Below, in pieces: positions 48,981 to 60,600 of a stretch of 64,000 nt of DNA. How positions within the stretch are numbered: position 1 is the first letter of the stretch; every line of letters starts with the position of its first letter. The stretch spans positions 22,652,000 through 22,715,999 of the forward strand of contig JAVTVX010000013.1 of assembly GCA_033439265.1 (NCBI GenBank), read 5' to 3'. Position numbers and translations under genes: made by a program. The stretch is from Dillenia suffruticosa. Its lineage: Eukaryota > Streptophyta > Magnoliopsida > Dilleniales > Dilleniaceae. The notes under the pieces are model-generated. The model worked only from the letters and a program-made list of their open reading frames with translations. It had not been told where the DNA came from and searched no databases.

Positions 48981-50180
48981 ACAACAACAACAATAAACTG
49001 GGTCTTAATCTTAATATTTGGGATTGATTATTTGAAAAAAAAATTTAAAAAATAGAGAAAAGAAAAATAAAATAAAAAATATATATGTAAAATAAAAAAA
49101 TAAAATACAAAGAAAAAAGAAAGTAAATAAATAAATCAATAGATAAATATCTAAAATATATTACTTTAATTTATACGGATTTATTTACGCCATTAATTCC
49201 TATCCAAAACCATTTTCTCTTCTAAATTCTTAATTTCAATGTCTTTATGAATAATTTGAATACAAAATTTCAGCGATCTACCTCTACATTTTATTAGGTC
49301 TCATATATTTAAGTTTTCGGTTCTCTTAATCGATATATTTTAGAGTCTTCTTTACACATGTCCAAACCACCTTAAACGACATTCTCATATCTTATCAACA
49401 ATTGAATTAACTCCCAACTTATTACGAATTTTTTCGTTTTTAATTCTATCTTTTCTAGTTTTTTCACACATTCACCTAAATATTCTCATTTCTACTACGG
49501 TTATCTTTTGTTCTTGTTATTATTTAATAGCCAAACATTCAGTATCATACAATAGTATAGGTCTAACCGTAATTCTATAAAACTTTTCTTTCAAATGCAA
49601 TGGTATCATACGATCGCAAAAAATTTCAGATGTTTTTCTCCATTTCATCCAACCCGCTTAAATCATATGGTTCACATCTCTATCTATATTACTATCGTTT
49701 TGAATGATAGAATCTAAATATGTAAATCATTTACTTTTGACTATATCTTACTTATCTAATCTAATCGTTTCATTATTCCTATAACTTTTGCTAAACCTAT
49801 ATCTTATATATTCAGTTTTCAATCTACTCAATCTAAACTCTCTGGATTCCAGTTTAAGTCTTTATAATTATAGTTTAACACTAATATTTTCCTTAATTTT
49901 ATCAACTAATACTATATCATTTGTAAAAAATATATATCATGATATTTTATCTTAAATATTTTTTGTTATTTCGTCTATTACTATTACAAAGAGGAGGGAA
50001 TTTAATGATGAACCTTAATGGAACCCAATATTAATGGGAAAACTATCGCTCAAACTCCTTCAAGTTTTTATTCTGATTACAACTCTTTTATACATATCTC
50101 TAATTAAATTGATATATTTTAAAGATATTTCTTTTTTTATCAGCGTCAACTACAATAAGCCTCTAGAGACCCTATCATAA
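48981..50180 (-). mobile_element. RTE-type non-LTR retrotransposon, 5'-truncated
   Basis: A minus-strand parallel of the copy at 33704-34975. It starts around YDRVSR, continues with KEISLKYINLIRDMYKR, has an F-x-ND-type remnant at the catalytic loop, and ends in (TTG)n, seen as (CAA)n at 48982-48993. It carries multiple stops. Divergence from the first copy suggests independent, old insertions. Confidence 0.8.
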
Positions 50181-50189
50181 ATGTGTTCA

Positions 50190-51030
50190 CACTATAAATA
50201 TGTTTATAAATACTATGACTTGATTGGTATAAATATTTGATTTTTATAAATTCCAAATATGTTAATAATTCTTTTATTCTATTTATATGACTCGAATGTT
50301 CATAAATATATGACTTATATTATTTTCAAATTTCTTAATTCTTTATATTATGTAAAAATGATTTTATATTTATAAATTGTTAATTTTAATAGTTTAGAAA
50401 AATAATTAATTTATTTTTATTTTAATTATTAATATTTATACCTTTGATTTTTAAAATATAAATATATGAATTTTGATAAATCAATGTTGAGGAGAAAAAT
50501 TATAATTTATGTGTATACTATTTATGATAATTTCGTTATAAATAAAATTTATAAAGAATATTTTGTCAAACAGTTTATTTATAAAAAAGAGTATAGAAAC
50601 AGTTTTTAAAAATAAAAATATCAAGTAACTTTTAAATTTATTTTAAAAGAAATTAATTTCTATTTCCCCATAAAAGAAGAAGACAAAGAGGAAAAAAAAA
50701 AAAAAACTCTGACGAATATGCTCTTATTCTAATCATTAAATAAAAGCCTAAAAATTTCAATTTGATCAATTATGATTTATGAATCAATTTTAAAATTGTA
50801 AATGATTTTTTAATTTTTTTTAAAAAATCTCGTAACTTTTATTTGCCTCACATATGACCATAGAGGTGAAAATTGCAAATTAGTTTGTCTTTGGGAAAAT
50901 TATAATAAATTGCAATGTAATTTTTATTTATTTTTATTTCGTCATTTTTTTTGGGACCAAGAATAAAGAAGAACAATGGTTTGACATATCTTACGTTTAT
51001 TATTGTTTCTTATTATCCACGTTTCTGGGT
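50190..51030. other. Very AT-rich intergenic region
   Basis: No gene. Long A/T runs lie at 50690-50706 and 50810-50826. Confidence 0.6.
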
Positions 51031-51034
51031 AGGT

Positions 51035-51042
51035 TATATAAA
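51035..51042 (+). promoter_or_regulatory. TATA box of OST4
   Basis: TATATAAA at 51035-51042, preceding a probable non-coding first exon (about 51070-51157) that ends at the donor ACG|GTATCA. The 1.88-kb intron then runs to the acceptor directly before the OST4 ATG. Confidence 0.6.
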
Positions 51043-53035
51043 CCAAGACTTAAACAGATACACGCGCACGCGCAGAATCGGCCGGGATCCTTGACGCGAA
51101 GAACGCAGACTCTACAAGACACAGAGGGACTCTGCAACTGCAATTCTTCAACCAACGGTATCATGTCTCTCAACCTTCTCTCTCTTTCTCTTTCTCTCTC
51201 GCGATCTACACATACACACATACTCTCTCCCTCTATATCGCTTGCTGTTAGAGTCGAAATGGGAATCTGTTTGCTAGGGTTTATGAATCGGGTCATGTAT
51301 TACGATCCTAGATCTGTTTTGTTCTACTATTTTAGAGCAAGAAATTTTTATTGCATCTAATCGAGACCCAATTTCGGTTTTTCCTGTTTCGGTTAACCCA
51401 TCTTAGTCTTATTCGTTTTCTTTGCAAATTTTATTATTTACGTGCTGAATTCAAGTTTTTTATGACGTGGGTTCAAATTTATGTTTGACTTAGGTCATTA
51501 TTTTCTGAGCAATTGGGGTATAGTTTCTAAGATCCATTTGGGTTGTTTAAATGGGGCCTTTTCAAAAGTGATGTCAAGTAGATAGAAATCAGGGTTCTGA
51601 GTTTCCATGAATTACATGTTTTTGATTTCAAGATTGGACTCCTAGGAAGGCGACTTAATTACTACTTCTGGGGGTTGCTCTTCATATCTGGTACATGAGT
51701 CCCTCATATTTGCATTTCCCGTATATGGTTCAAATGTAGTATTTAAAATGTTAAAGAAGATGTCTATCTATTAGATTAGCAATGATCTGATACATGGTTG
51801 GACCAGCAAGATGTAGAATTGACACGTGGCAGGTGAGGTTTGTGGGAAATTAGTGCGGGACTTGTTGTACAAACATTTCTAAAAATGAGCGAGTTTGTGT
51901 TTCACATATTCTTTAGAGACGACACAGTAATACACTTTTTGAGTTACAATAGTGTAAACTTGTTTTGACATATTGCGTCATTCTTGGTGTTGTGTCTTGT
52001 TTTGTCCATGTCGATGTTTCATAGGTTAGGGGCACCAAAATGTTCAAGATGCCTAGTCCTCTTGGGTGTGAATGTGATGTTTAGCTGGTGGATAAGTGTG
52101 AAGGTGCTGCATAATCCATGCAACTTTTAGCAGTCACTTTGCATGCCTAGCTTCCCCAGTTCTGTATTATGCTTGCATAATGAATGACCAGTCATTATGA
52201 AATACAACAAGCTTAACCTGGGGAAAGAAAAATATTTACATTTGTCTCTCTTGGAAAATCCTTCACATCTATGCCATTCATTATTTTGCCTGATAATATG
52301 GTAACGAGTTGTAATCTTATAATTGTGGTATGCCCAGTCGCTTTTGATGTTTTCTTATTCTTTTGACCATCAAAGTAGTGAATCTCAAAAGTATTTGTTC
52401 CTTCATTGTTCTGTATCTTGGGCTATATGGATTAAAATTTTTGAGATTCATAGGCTAGCTTGGGTTTAGCGAAGAATGTTGACAACTACTTGTAACACTG
52501 TGCTGTGATGTCTACGTTGTGGTGTTTAAAGTTGGGCCTTGGAAGAGAGCTTCATGGAAACATCCCTTCATATTGATTTACTCTCTTTTTGTGTGGAATC
52601 CTAACCCTAGATGTAATTATGTCCCGTCTCCCTAGCCTCCTTCCATAAGATGATTTCAAGAACTTTTCTCCCTCAGTCTTTGTCTTCACTTCTTGTGCTG
52701 TGACAGTTACTTTAGCATATTGAGGCATAATGTGTTGGATGATTTTCTTATCCTTTGACACGTTGAGTTTGCCAGATCTAGATCTTGATTGTACAACTTT
52801 TCTCTTTCCTTTGGTGTCAAGGTGTGCAATATGTTATGCTTCTTGAGCTTTTCTGTTTTTTGTTGATCTTGGGCATCTGGAACCTGTTTTTGAGAAGAGT
52901 TGGCTCTGCATCATCACTTCCCGATTATTATGTCTTTGATCATATTTTTACAAGGTTTGCTATAACAATGTGAAATTTTATTTGTGATCAGTGGGTATGG
53001 TACTAATAACATTGTTATTGTTGTGTATGTTGCAG

Positions 53036-53149
53036 ATGATTGACGATCAGGATCTGGGCTTCTTTGCCAACTTTCTTGGCATATTCATTTTCGTGCTGGT
53101 CATTGCTTACCACTATGTGATGGCTGACCCCAAGTACGAAGGGAACTAG
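53036..53149 (+). CDS. OST4: Oligosaccharyltransferase subunit OST4 (37 residues)
   Basis: The frame reads [19 protein letters not shown] followed by [18 protein letters not shown], a single membrane-spanning mini-protein of 37 residues that matches plant OST4A/B almost throughout. OST4 sits in the ER membrane and links the catalytic STT3 subunit to the rest of the complex that transfers N-glycans to nascent proteins. The ATG follows the splice acceptor TGTTGCAG immediately, so the whole coding sequence lies in exon 2 and the leader is in exon 1 near 51070-51157. The intron holds no recognised gene. Confidence 0.95.
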   Translation: MIDDQDLGFFANFLGIFIFVLVIAYHYVMADPKYEGN

Positions 53150-54112
53150 GCCCTTTTTTTCCTGGGTGGTGATGGGGTTGGTTTTGTCAGCAGTAAACAG
53201 ACGTGAGGACAGTTTTCGTGACTGAGATATTTGAAGTTCGAAATGAACACATTGTGCTTGATATCTTGTTATACACTGGTTGCTCCATTGCTGTGGAGTC
53301 TTTCAAAAAGTACTTTTACCAACCTTGCTCTCAATTTTCATGGTTTGACTGTATCAGATGAGCATTAGTTGGGCAGTATTCTAATGTGATTTGAATGTGA
53401 CTTCATCTTGCGGTGGTAATAATTAATCGTGCTAAATCATTGGCCAGTAAAACCATGGTGATGTTTGACACAAAGTTGATCATGGTACTTGAACTTCATT
53501 CTAATGGTGGTGTAATTACTTCAATTGCTCTCTCTCTCTACTTCCATTAAGTCCAGAGAAATTTCAGAGGAAAAGATTGGGATTTGGTTGAATCGGTGAA
53601 GACTGTGGTCATAGTATTGTTGCTTCTATTCCCACAGACAGGTCATTACAAACATTGACGGGGCACTAGATTTGTGATTATTGCCAAAACATATGGTTGA
53701 TCAATTAGCCAATGCCAAATTAGATTAGGGTTGAAACATAGTTTACATCATGTGCTCTATAATGGCTTGTATTGACAAAAGAAAACGACACATTTGGTTC
53801 GATCATTAATCTTTTCCATAGTAGTAATTCCTTATACTATTTATACTTTGATAAAATAGATAAAAGAAAAAAAATAGTATTTTAGTATATACTATTATTG
53901 ATTATTAATTATAAATACTAACAAATAATCCCATTGTAAATAATAGCGAACTAGTAATTAATATTACTCTGGAAGTATTAGAATCAATTAATAATCCATG
54001 TATGTGGACTTTAATCCCAGAAGCGACTAATAAGAACTGTATGAATACAAGTCTCCGGTCAGGACCTGGGCATAAAACAACCAATGTTTGTCTATTGTGC
54101 AAGTTCAGCGGA
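53150..54112. other. OST4 3' region and intergenic
   Basis: 53150-53400 is the probable 3' untranslated region and downstream flank. The remainder is AT-rich and without a recognised gene. Confidence 0.5.
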
Positions 54113-56250
54113 TTTTTTTTTTTTTTTTAGGGACACGGAGAAACAAAACAAGAACAGAACACAGAGGAGGGAAGTCACACAGTTGAGATACAGCCTGCAC
54201 GCCTTCTAACCCAGGAGGCACCTGATCTATCTTGCACCAGCAGAGAAATTATCTCAGACGAAGGGGAGGTAGCCTCATGCAGCCCCATAGAAGCACCCCT
54301 CCCTAACTTAGCAAGCCTATCCGCACATCTATTGGCTTCCCTAAAAATGTGGTTTATTTTCACCATTCCAATACATTGCATGATTTCTTTGCAGTCCTGA
54401 ACCATGCTTTTCCATGGGTGATTCTCCCCTACTCCTTTGTTGATTGCTTGCACCAGCCCTAGCGAGTCACTTTCAACAACCAGAGGACTGATTTTCTTAC
54501 TCTTGGCAATCTGCAAGCCCTCCTTCAAGGCCCACAGCTCTGCTAAATCCGACATCGACAAACCAACATTGATCCAAAAACCATGAACCCATGCTGTCTC
54601 TGAAAATTCCTCCCACGGTGGCCTGACTCCCCATTTGATTAGTTGCACCATCCACATTAACTTTTACCACACCTTCCTGTGGGAACTTCCAACTAACTTT
54701 CACCCCTTCCACCCTTCTGCAATCTGTTGAGAACTTTTCCCGTATAGTTTAACCAAACAACGCATTCTAATCACCAAAGATTGAGGAGGCTCACGCTTCT
54801 TTTGAAACACAGCTAAGCACCTGGATTTCCAAATTTCCCACACCGTGAGCAAGAACAGTAAGTCTTCATTCAACAATCCTAACTTGAAATTCTTAGCTGC
54901 TCCCTCTCTTAACCATTCCCTTACATTCCTACCCGAAAAACTACTAAAATTGTTCACGCCTTGCACTAGCTTGCACCAGATTTCCTGCGCATGAACGCAA
55001 TCCCGCAGGGCATGCTCTAACGTCTTCGCTGCCTCTCTACAGATGCCGCAGCTCTCATCTTCGATAATTCCTCTCCTTTTCAGCTCCATTCTTGTTAAGA
55101 TTCTGCTCCTTACTATCAGCCAAATAAACATTCTTACCTTCTCAGGGCACTACAGCTTCCACACCCAACTCCAGCCCATACTTCCCTCTGGGGTGTACGT
55201 CGAGTCCGTCTTCGAGTCCTTCTTCTGGACCCAGTAGGCCGAGGCAACAAAGAAATCACCATCTGGCCTCTCATTCCAGATTATGGCATCTGAATCATTC
55301 CTGGTACTAGGGATGATCACTGCTTTTATTAACTCCATTGCTCTTATTAACTCCACTGCTCTTATTAACTCCACTGATTCTTTAGGGAGCACGATTGTTA
55401 CACTCTCCAACTTCCAACTACCATTCTCGTCCCAAAAGTGGGACACTTTGGCATCATTTTGACAAGCATCTTGAGGAACTAAAGCCTGCTCCACTAGCTC
55501 TTTGTCTCCTGCCCATCTATCTTGCCATAACCGGATGGAATTTCCATCGCCTATCCGCCACTTACTGCCCCTTCTGAGACACTCTCTACTACAACATATT
55601 CCTCTCCAGATATTGGATCTTCTACCCTTCCCTTTGTGCTCTAGCAGACCCTCTCCTTTCAGATACTTATTATGAAAGATTGAGCCCCAAAGTTCCTTCT
55701 CCCTTCAAGACTTTCCATCCCAATTTAGCCATGAAAGTCACATTTTGCTCCCTCATACTTCTGATCCCCAGCCCCCTATTCCTCTTAGACGCACAAACCT
55801 TGTCTCATTTAACCAAGTGCACTTTTCTCTTGTCATCACTGCTACTCCATAGGAAGTCCCTATTAATCTTGTTCAACTTATTATAGATACTTTCCGAGAG
55901 CCACGCCGATTGCATTGTGTACATAGGGATTGCTGCAGTAACCAATTGGATTAAGATCTTTCTTTCTGCAGTGCTGAGGAGATTTGCTTTCCAACTACTT
56001 AGCTTGCTTTGAACTCTCTCAACCATAAGAATCCTTGTTCACTCTTCCATGAATCACAGGCACGGCCAAATAACTGCCCAAGTTATCTGTGAGAGAAAAC
56101 TTACAGCAGGCCGCTAGGGACGCCTTGAGGTGCCTTGGAGCCGTACTAGCAACCCAAATCTTAGACTTCATTGGATTAACTTGCAATCCGCTTTCCTCAG
56201 CAAATTCTCCTTGGCATTGGCCACAATTTCCACCGGCAATGAGTAGCCAA
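54113..56250 (-). mobile_element. L1-type LINE, 5'-truncated, with RNase H domain
   Basis: Minus-strand order is as in plant L1 elements. First comes the end of the reverse transcriptase (SGLQVNPMKSKIWV, YLAVPVIHGR, RVQSKLSSWKANLLS; 55800-56240). The zf-RVT region follows (CGICREAAKTLEHALRDC; 54700-55131). The RNase H domain is next (ELWALKEGLQIAKSK, ESDSLGLVQAINKG, FREANRCADRLAKLGR; 54190-54660). A 16-base T run at 54113-54128 is the poly(A) tail. Frameshifts and stops separate the blocks, so it is inactive. The 5' end abuts the hAT-like element at 56263. Confidence 0.88.
55322..55377. repeat. Three-copy 18-bp tandem repeat inside the L1
   Basis: The unit TTATTAACTCCACTGCTC is repeated three times with small changes; on the minus strand it encodes a VELIRA repeat. 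It is in frame, so it would have kept the L1 frame open. Confidence 0.8.
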
Positions 56251-56262
56251 AACTAAGACCAA

Positions 56263-57230
56263 CAATTGGGCCTGGCCGGCCCAAGCTTGGCCCTTTTTGA
56301 AGGGCAGAGCTCGAGCCCATTCTTTAGGCTCATTCTAATTATGGGCCAAGCCTGGACATCATTTGACTCTGTCCGATATAGGCCCGGGCCCGTTTAAAAG
56401 CCAAACAGACGTGATCTTTCTGTACACAAAAAAATGCCTCGTTTTGTAAATAAAATAAAAAAAAAAACCCACACAGGCACTCATCTTTCTTCATCTCTCC
56501 GATTTCTGTCTCCTCTTCTCACCTCGATTCGATCTGCTTTTCTTCACCAATCCTTTCAATCGAGGTCACGGTCATCACCAATTTTCGATCTTCATCTCCT
56601 CCAAACCCAACTATTTGATCTTCGATCTTCTGTGAGACTCGGTGAGTCGAGGTCACGATCATCATCGAATCGTCGTTGGTGCAGTGATTGTTGAATCGAG
56701 GTCACGGTCATCATGGGAAGATGGTCGCTCTTCCCCCAACAACCTTAGGTCGAGTGCAACAATCGATTCGTCATCACTCTGGTTCTGTCGACTTTCGTTG
56801 TTCGTTGTCGCCAAGATCCAATGGTGATTTCTCCAATTCGCCATCCTCAGGTGCTCACTGCTTGGCCACTGTCGATCATCGAGACTCGGTGAGTCGTGGA
56901 GGTGAGGCGTCGGGGGAATCGGTGAGTCGGAAGGGCGGGGAAAAAATTGAACAACGAGCGGGGCAATTGAGGAGATCAGCCTTCGGATCCCCTCTTTGTG
57001 GTGTTATCGACTGAGAGATGGTCCGGACATTGATTTGCCCCCGTCTCTCTCTCGTTTTGGGTTAAATCGAGCTCGGGCCTGAGGCCCTTTTAATTTTTCG
57101 AGCCGAGCTACAACCTCAATTTTCCGAGCATTCTAGAGCCGAGCCTGGCTTCGAGCCCATAAAATTTTAAACGGGTCGAAAGCGAACTTTGTAAGGCCAG
57201 ACTCATAAAGCTTGATTGCCTGGCCTATTC
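56263..57230. mobile_element. Putative non-autonomous hAT-like element with gene-leader-like interior
   Basis: The termini resemble inverted repeats: CAATTGGGCCTGGCC at the left and GAATAGGCCAGGCAA reading inward from the right. The flanking 8-mers AAGACCAA (56255-56262) and AAAACCAT (57231-57238) agree at six positions, compatible with an aged hAT target duplication. Both ends are packed with GGCCC/GAGCCC words. The interior (56460-57020) looks like a plant transcript leader: CT-rich, then about 18 bp of TCGAGGTCACGGTCATCA repeated three times (56559, 56647 and 56696). No protein was recognised. Class assignment is an inference. Confidence 0.55.
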
Positions 57231-57267
57231 AAAACCATACAGGATCCAGAATTGTAAATTGCGGAAT

Positions 57268-57365
57268 ATTTTTTTTTGGCGTACACTAAAACTCAAACTC
57301 TGAGTTTGCTCATTATATAAAGAAGGGAAAGATGTCACTTCAGTTGAAACTCATCGACTAAATTG
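57268..57365 (+). repeat. Dispersed repeat (SINE/LINE 3'-end-like)
   Basis: TTTTTTTTTGGCGTACACTA followed by CTCATTATATAAAG and GATGTCACTTCAGTTGAAAC. Related sequence is found at 13690-13755 and, in part, at 36938-37000, so it is a multi-copy family. Confidence 0.55.
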
Positions 57366-57644
57366 TGAAATATATTTGCAGAGTACGTCATAGTATTTGA
57401 ATTTGTTTTCAGTTTGAGACTTAGTTACCGTACCTACCTAAACAAACATCAAACAAGGAAATGGCTAAAGCTCAAGGCCAAGGTGCACTATTTCATTATC
57501 AGGTACACATTTTGCCGCTTGCAATAGAAGATTTATATCTACGATTGATTCAAGTAATGCTTTCATTTTGGAATATAATTTCTGCCTGTAAAAAGGATTG
57601 AAGACGGGCAGAAAAGGCAAAAGCTTAAAGCTCATCTCAGTTCT

Positions 57645-60600
57645 TCAAAAGTCACCAGGCTTGGTTTTTGTCTGTGAACGTGTCCGTGGAAGGTATTTAA
57701 GCCGTGGGGAAGATCGCAACTCTTGCTTGCTGGAAGTTGGCATTTTCTTCTTCTCTTCCTTCCCTTCCTTGTTGCCTGAGGATTTCCCTGCCCAAATGCA
57801 ATGACATCAGGATATTATCTCAAGCAAAACAAAATCTTTAAAAGACATGTAAATCATTATATATTCCAGCTAAAAAACAGCCAGAATGCAACATGTTGGT
57901 ACTTAAAAAACCAAGTCGGCATTCATCGCAGGATTCTTACAAGTCCCTCTTTTCTTAAATTGCATATTTCTGTGACAGAACGGAAGGGATTTACCTTCTA
58001 AATTTCCTAATATAAGAATAGTGGGACATCATAAAATTATCAACCCCATGAAAATTCCTCACTTAAAAGATTAATAGGATGATTGTGAAAAATTCAGATC
58101 TCTTAGTTGCTTGACACTTACATAGCAATGGTTTATCTTAATCTGATGTAAGCCAGATATCAACTTAATGCAACACCAATCCATAAGCAGCATAAAGCTT
58201 GAGGTTTATCAAGGTAATGATCAAGAAATGCTACAAATGTTGGGAAAAAAATTTGGATGCAACTCCATATGCATTAATAATAGCAAGAATACTATATGAA
58301 TCCAAAAGGAGAGTCAGTTGCCCGCAAAATAAGCTACAGGGTAGAAAGTCTGCAAGTGCTGATTAAAATTTTTCCTCCAGGTAATCTGAGTCCCGTACCT
58401 CTCTCGAGATTGAATAAGGGCCAACTACTAAACTTTTGTGAAAGACCCACCATCTACACTAATGTATATTTGGTGCAAGTCAACCATCTCACACCCATAA
58501 AATCAGCAAACATGTATGTAAATATGTAGAATCACTCCAATAATTTTGCAGTGCATATGTCAAGGAGTCAAAAATGAAGATGGGGATGAGAAGTACTTTT
58601 CAGGGAAAGAATAGATGGAAAAGACCAAAAGTTTAGGTTCAGTTGTCAAACCTTCAGCAGGTTGGTCTGTATCAGCAGTGTTGGACATCTTCTGTTTCTT
58701 ATTGCTTTTCTCCAGGCACGGCAAATCTATTAGTGCACCACGCACTGAAGAACGCAGACTCTTCTTTCTGCCAGAATTGCTGCCATGTAGGGTCACGTTT
58801 CCTTTTGCCTTATCTGATACTACAAATTCTGATTTATCCGCTTCTGACATTTGTTCAAAATCACTTGTCTGGAGTCCTTTCTCACTCTTAACTGCTGGAC
58901 AAAGCAATTGCACAAAGATGGCTGGGATACCAGAATTAGACTCTTCAGGATTAGCCATAGCTTCAACACCATCATCTCCATTGCAAATTCCTTTCTGAAT
59001 GGCTGAACGGGTCAATCTACTAATTTTTGCAGGTTGGCTCAATTTCCTCTCCTCCATAGAATGTCTACTAGACTTGTGAACCTCTGCAGACTTATCTACA
59101 ACATCATCTGCTCCTTCAGTCTCATCTGAAACCACAAATTCTGATTTGCACTCTTCCAACACTTGTTCAAGCTCACCAGTTCGGCATCCTTTCTGTTTTT
59201 TTATTGCTGAACGAGTCAATCTCCCAACTTTCACAGGTTGGTTCAACTTCCTCCCTGATTTCACACAACTAGACTCTGGAGTAGTTCCAATGTTATCAAA
59301 AGTGGTTGACTTGGGGCCTCCGGCAGATGCCTTCACATTTTGGTTCTTGATAGGACTTGTTGTTCCTTCTTTTCCATTTGATCGAGTGGTCCTTGTCAGT
59401 TTTTTGGGCTGTTCTGCCTTACTCTCAGTTACTGATCTTGTTATAAAAGAATTATGATTGGCATTTTTCTTATCTACACATTCCTTTTGTTCAAACAACT
59501 TTACCATAGACGCTTTCACTTTTGAAGGCTCATAGAGAATGCCATTCGAGGATGCACCAGCAAATTTGCAAGAACTGCTGTATAAGGCATTTTCCAACCG
59601 CTTTTCCCCTTGGTCCATAGTGAAAGCAAGATGTTGGGGAGTTGACACCAAACAAGCAAGAGTTGCACGAGCAGCAAGAGGATTGAGAGGGGACCTGTTC
59701 TCAGAAGACTGTTCAAGGATGGATGGGGTAGGGGGTGGTGGGCCTTTGGTTTCCATCTTCTCTGGCACCTTATTTTGATCATAAGTAATTTGAGCACCTG
59801 GAAAACTTATTTCTGATGCTACAATTTGCTCGGACAGCATTTGTCCACTCGGATGAACTGCACTCAAAAATAATCAAGGACATGATAGTCAGAATCAAGA
59901 GAAAGAAATAGTTACAAAAAGGATATACTGTTTGTTATTTGACGAGTTGCATATGATGTTGCTACTCTCAAGGACATCCATTGCTTCAAAAATGACGATG
60001 TGAATGATCAACTCTGATTTCGGGATGGCCACTACAGCTGATAGATAAATTCCACAGGTTAATACCCCCTCAAATCTTGTATCATCCAAAAAGATGATGA
60101 CACCTAATATCTGGATGATACAAGGTTCGACAGCCATAAGGCTTTATATCATAATAGTGGAAAAACAGCCAACTCAAGACATTTTTTGACCGGCAAATGC
60201 ATGATATGGGTTATTTGCAATTAATTCGAAGTATCCAATGGTTAGCAAGCCTTTCGAATCTGAAATCTATAATTTATCCATATGAAATGTCAATACAATT
60301 AGAAAATGCCGTGCATACACTCACACGCTTAAGAAGCCAAGTTTTAAAAAAGAATCATTAGTGTAACACCATTTGATAAGCAAAAAGTGAAAAGCAACTT
60401 CAGTTAATTGCCTGAAGAACCCTGCTGAAAGCAAACAGTAAATATTTCAAGCTGCTAAGAAAACCAAAGTCAATCTGAATTAGTTAGAGGTATAAGCAGG
60501 TGATAAGTTCTTGATAGGTTGAAGCTCGAAGAAAATGATGATTATGTGCAGTAAATTCCTCTAGAAAAGTGGTTCAACATTAAGAAATGCATAATTGGCA

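Noticed and set aside
51091..51360. 89-codon frame over the OST4 leader and start of its intron
   Set aside because: Serine/leucine-rich because of a CT microsatellite; the true coding sequence is the 37-codon frame at 53036.
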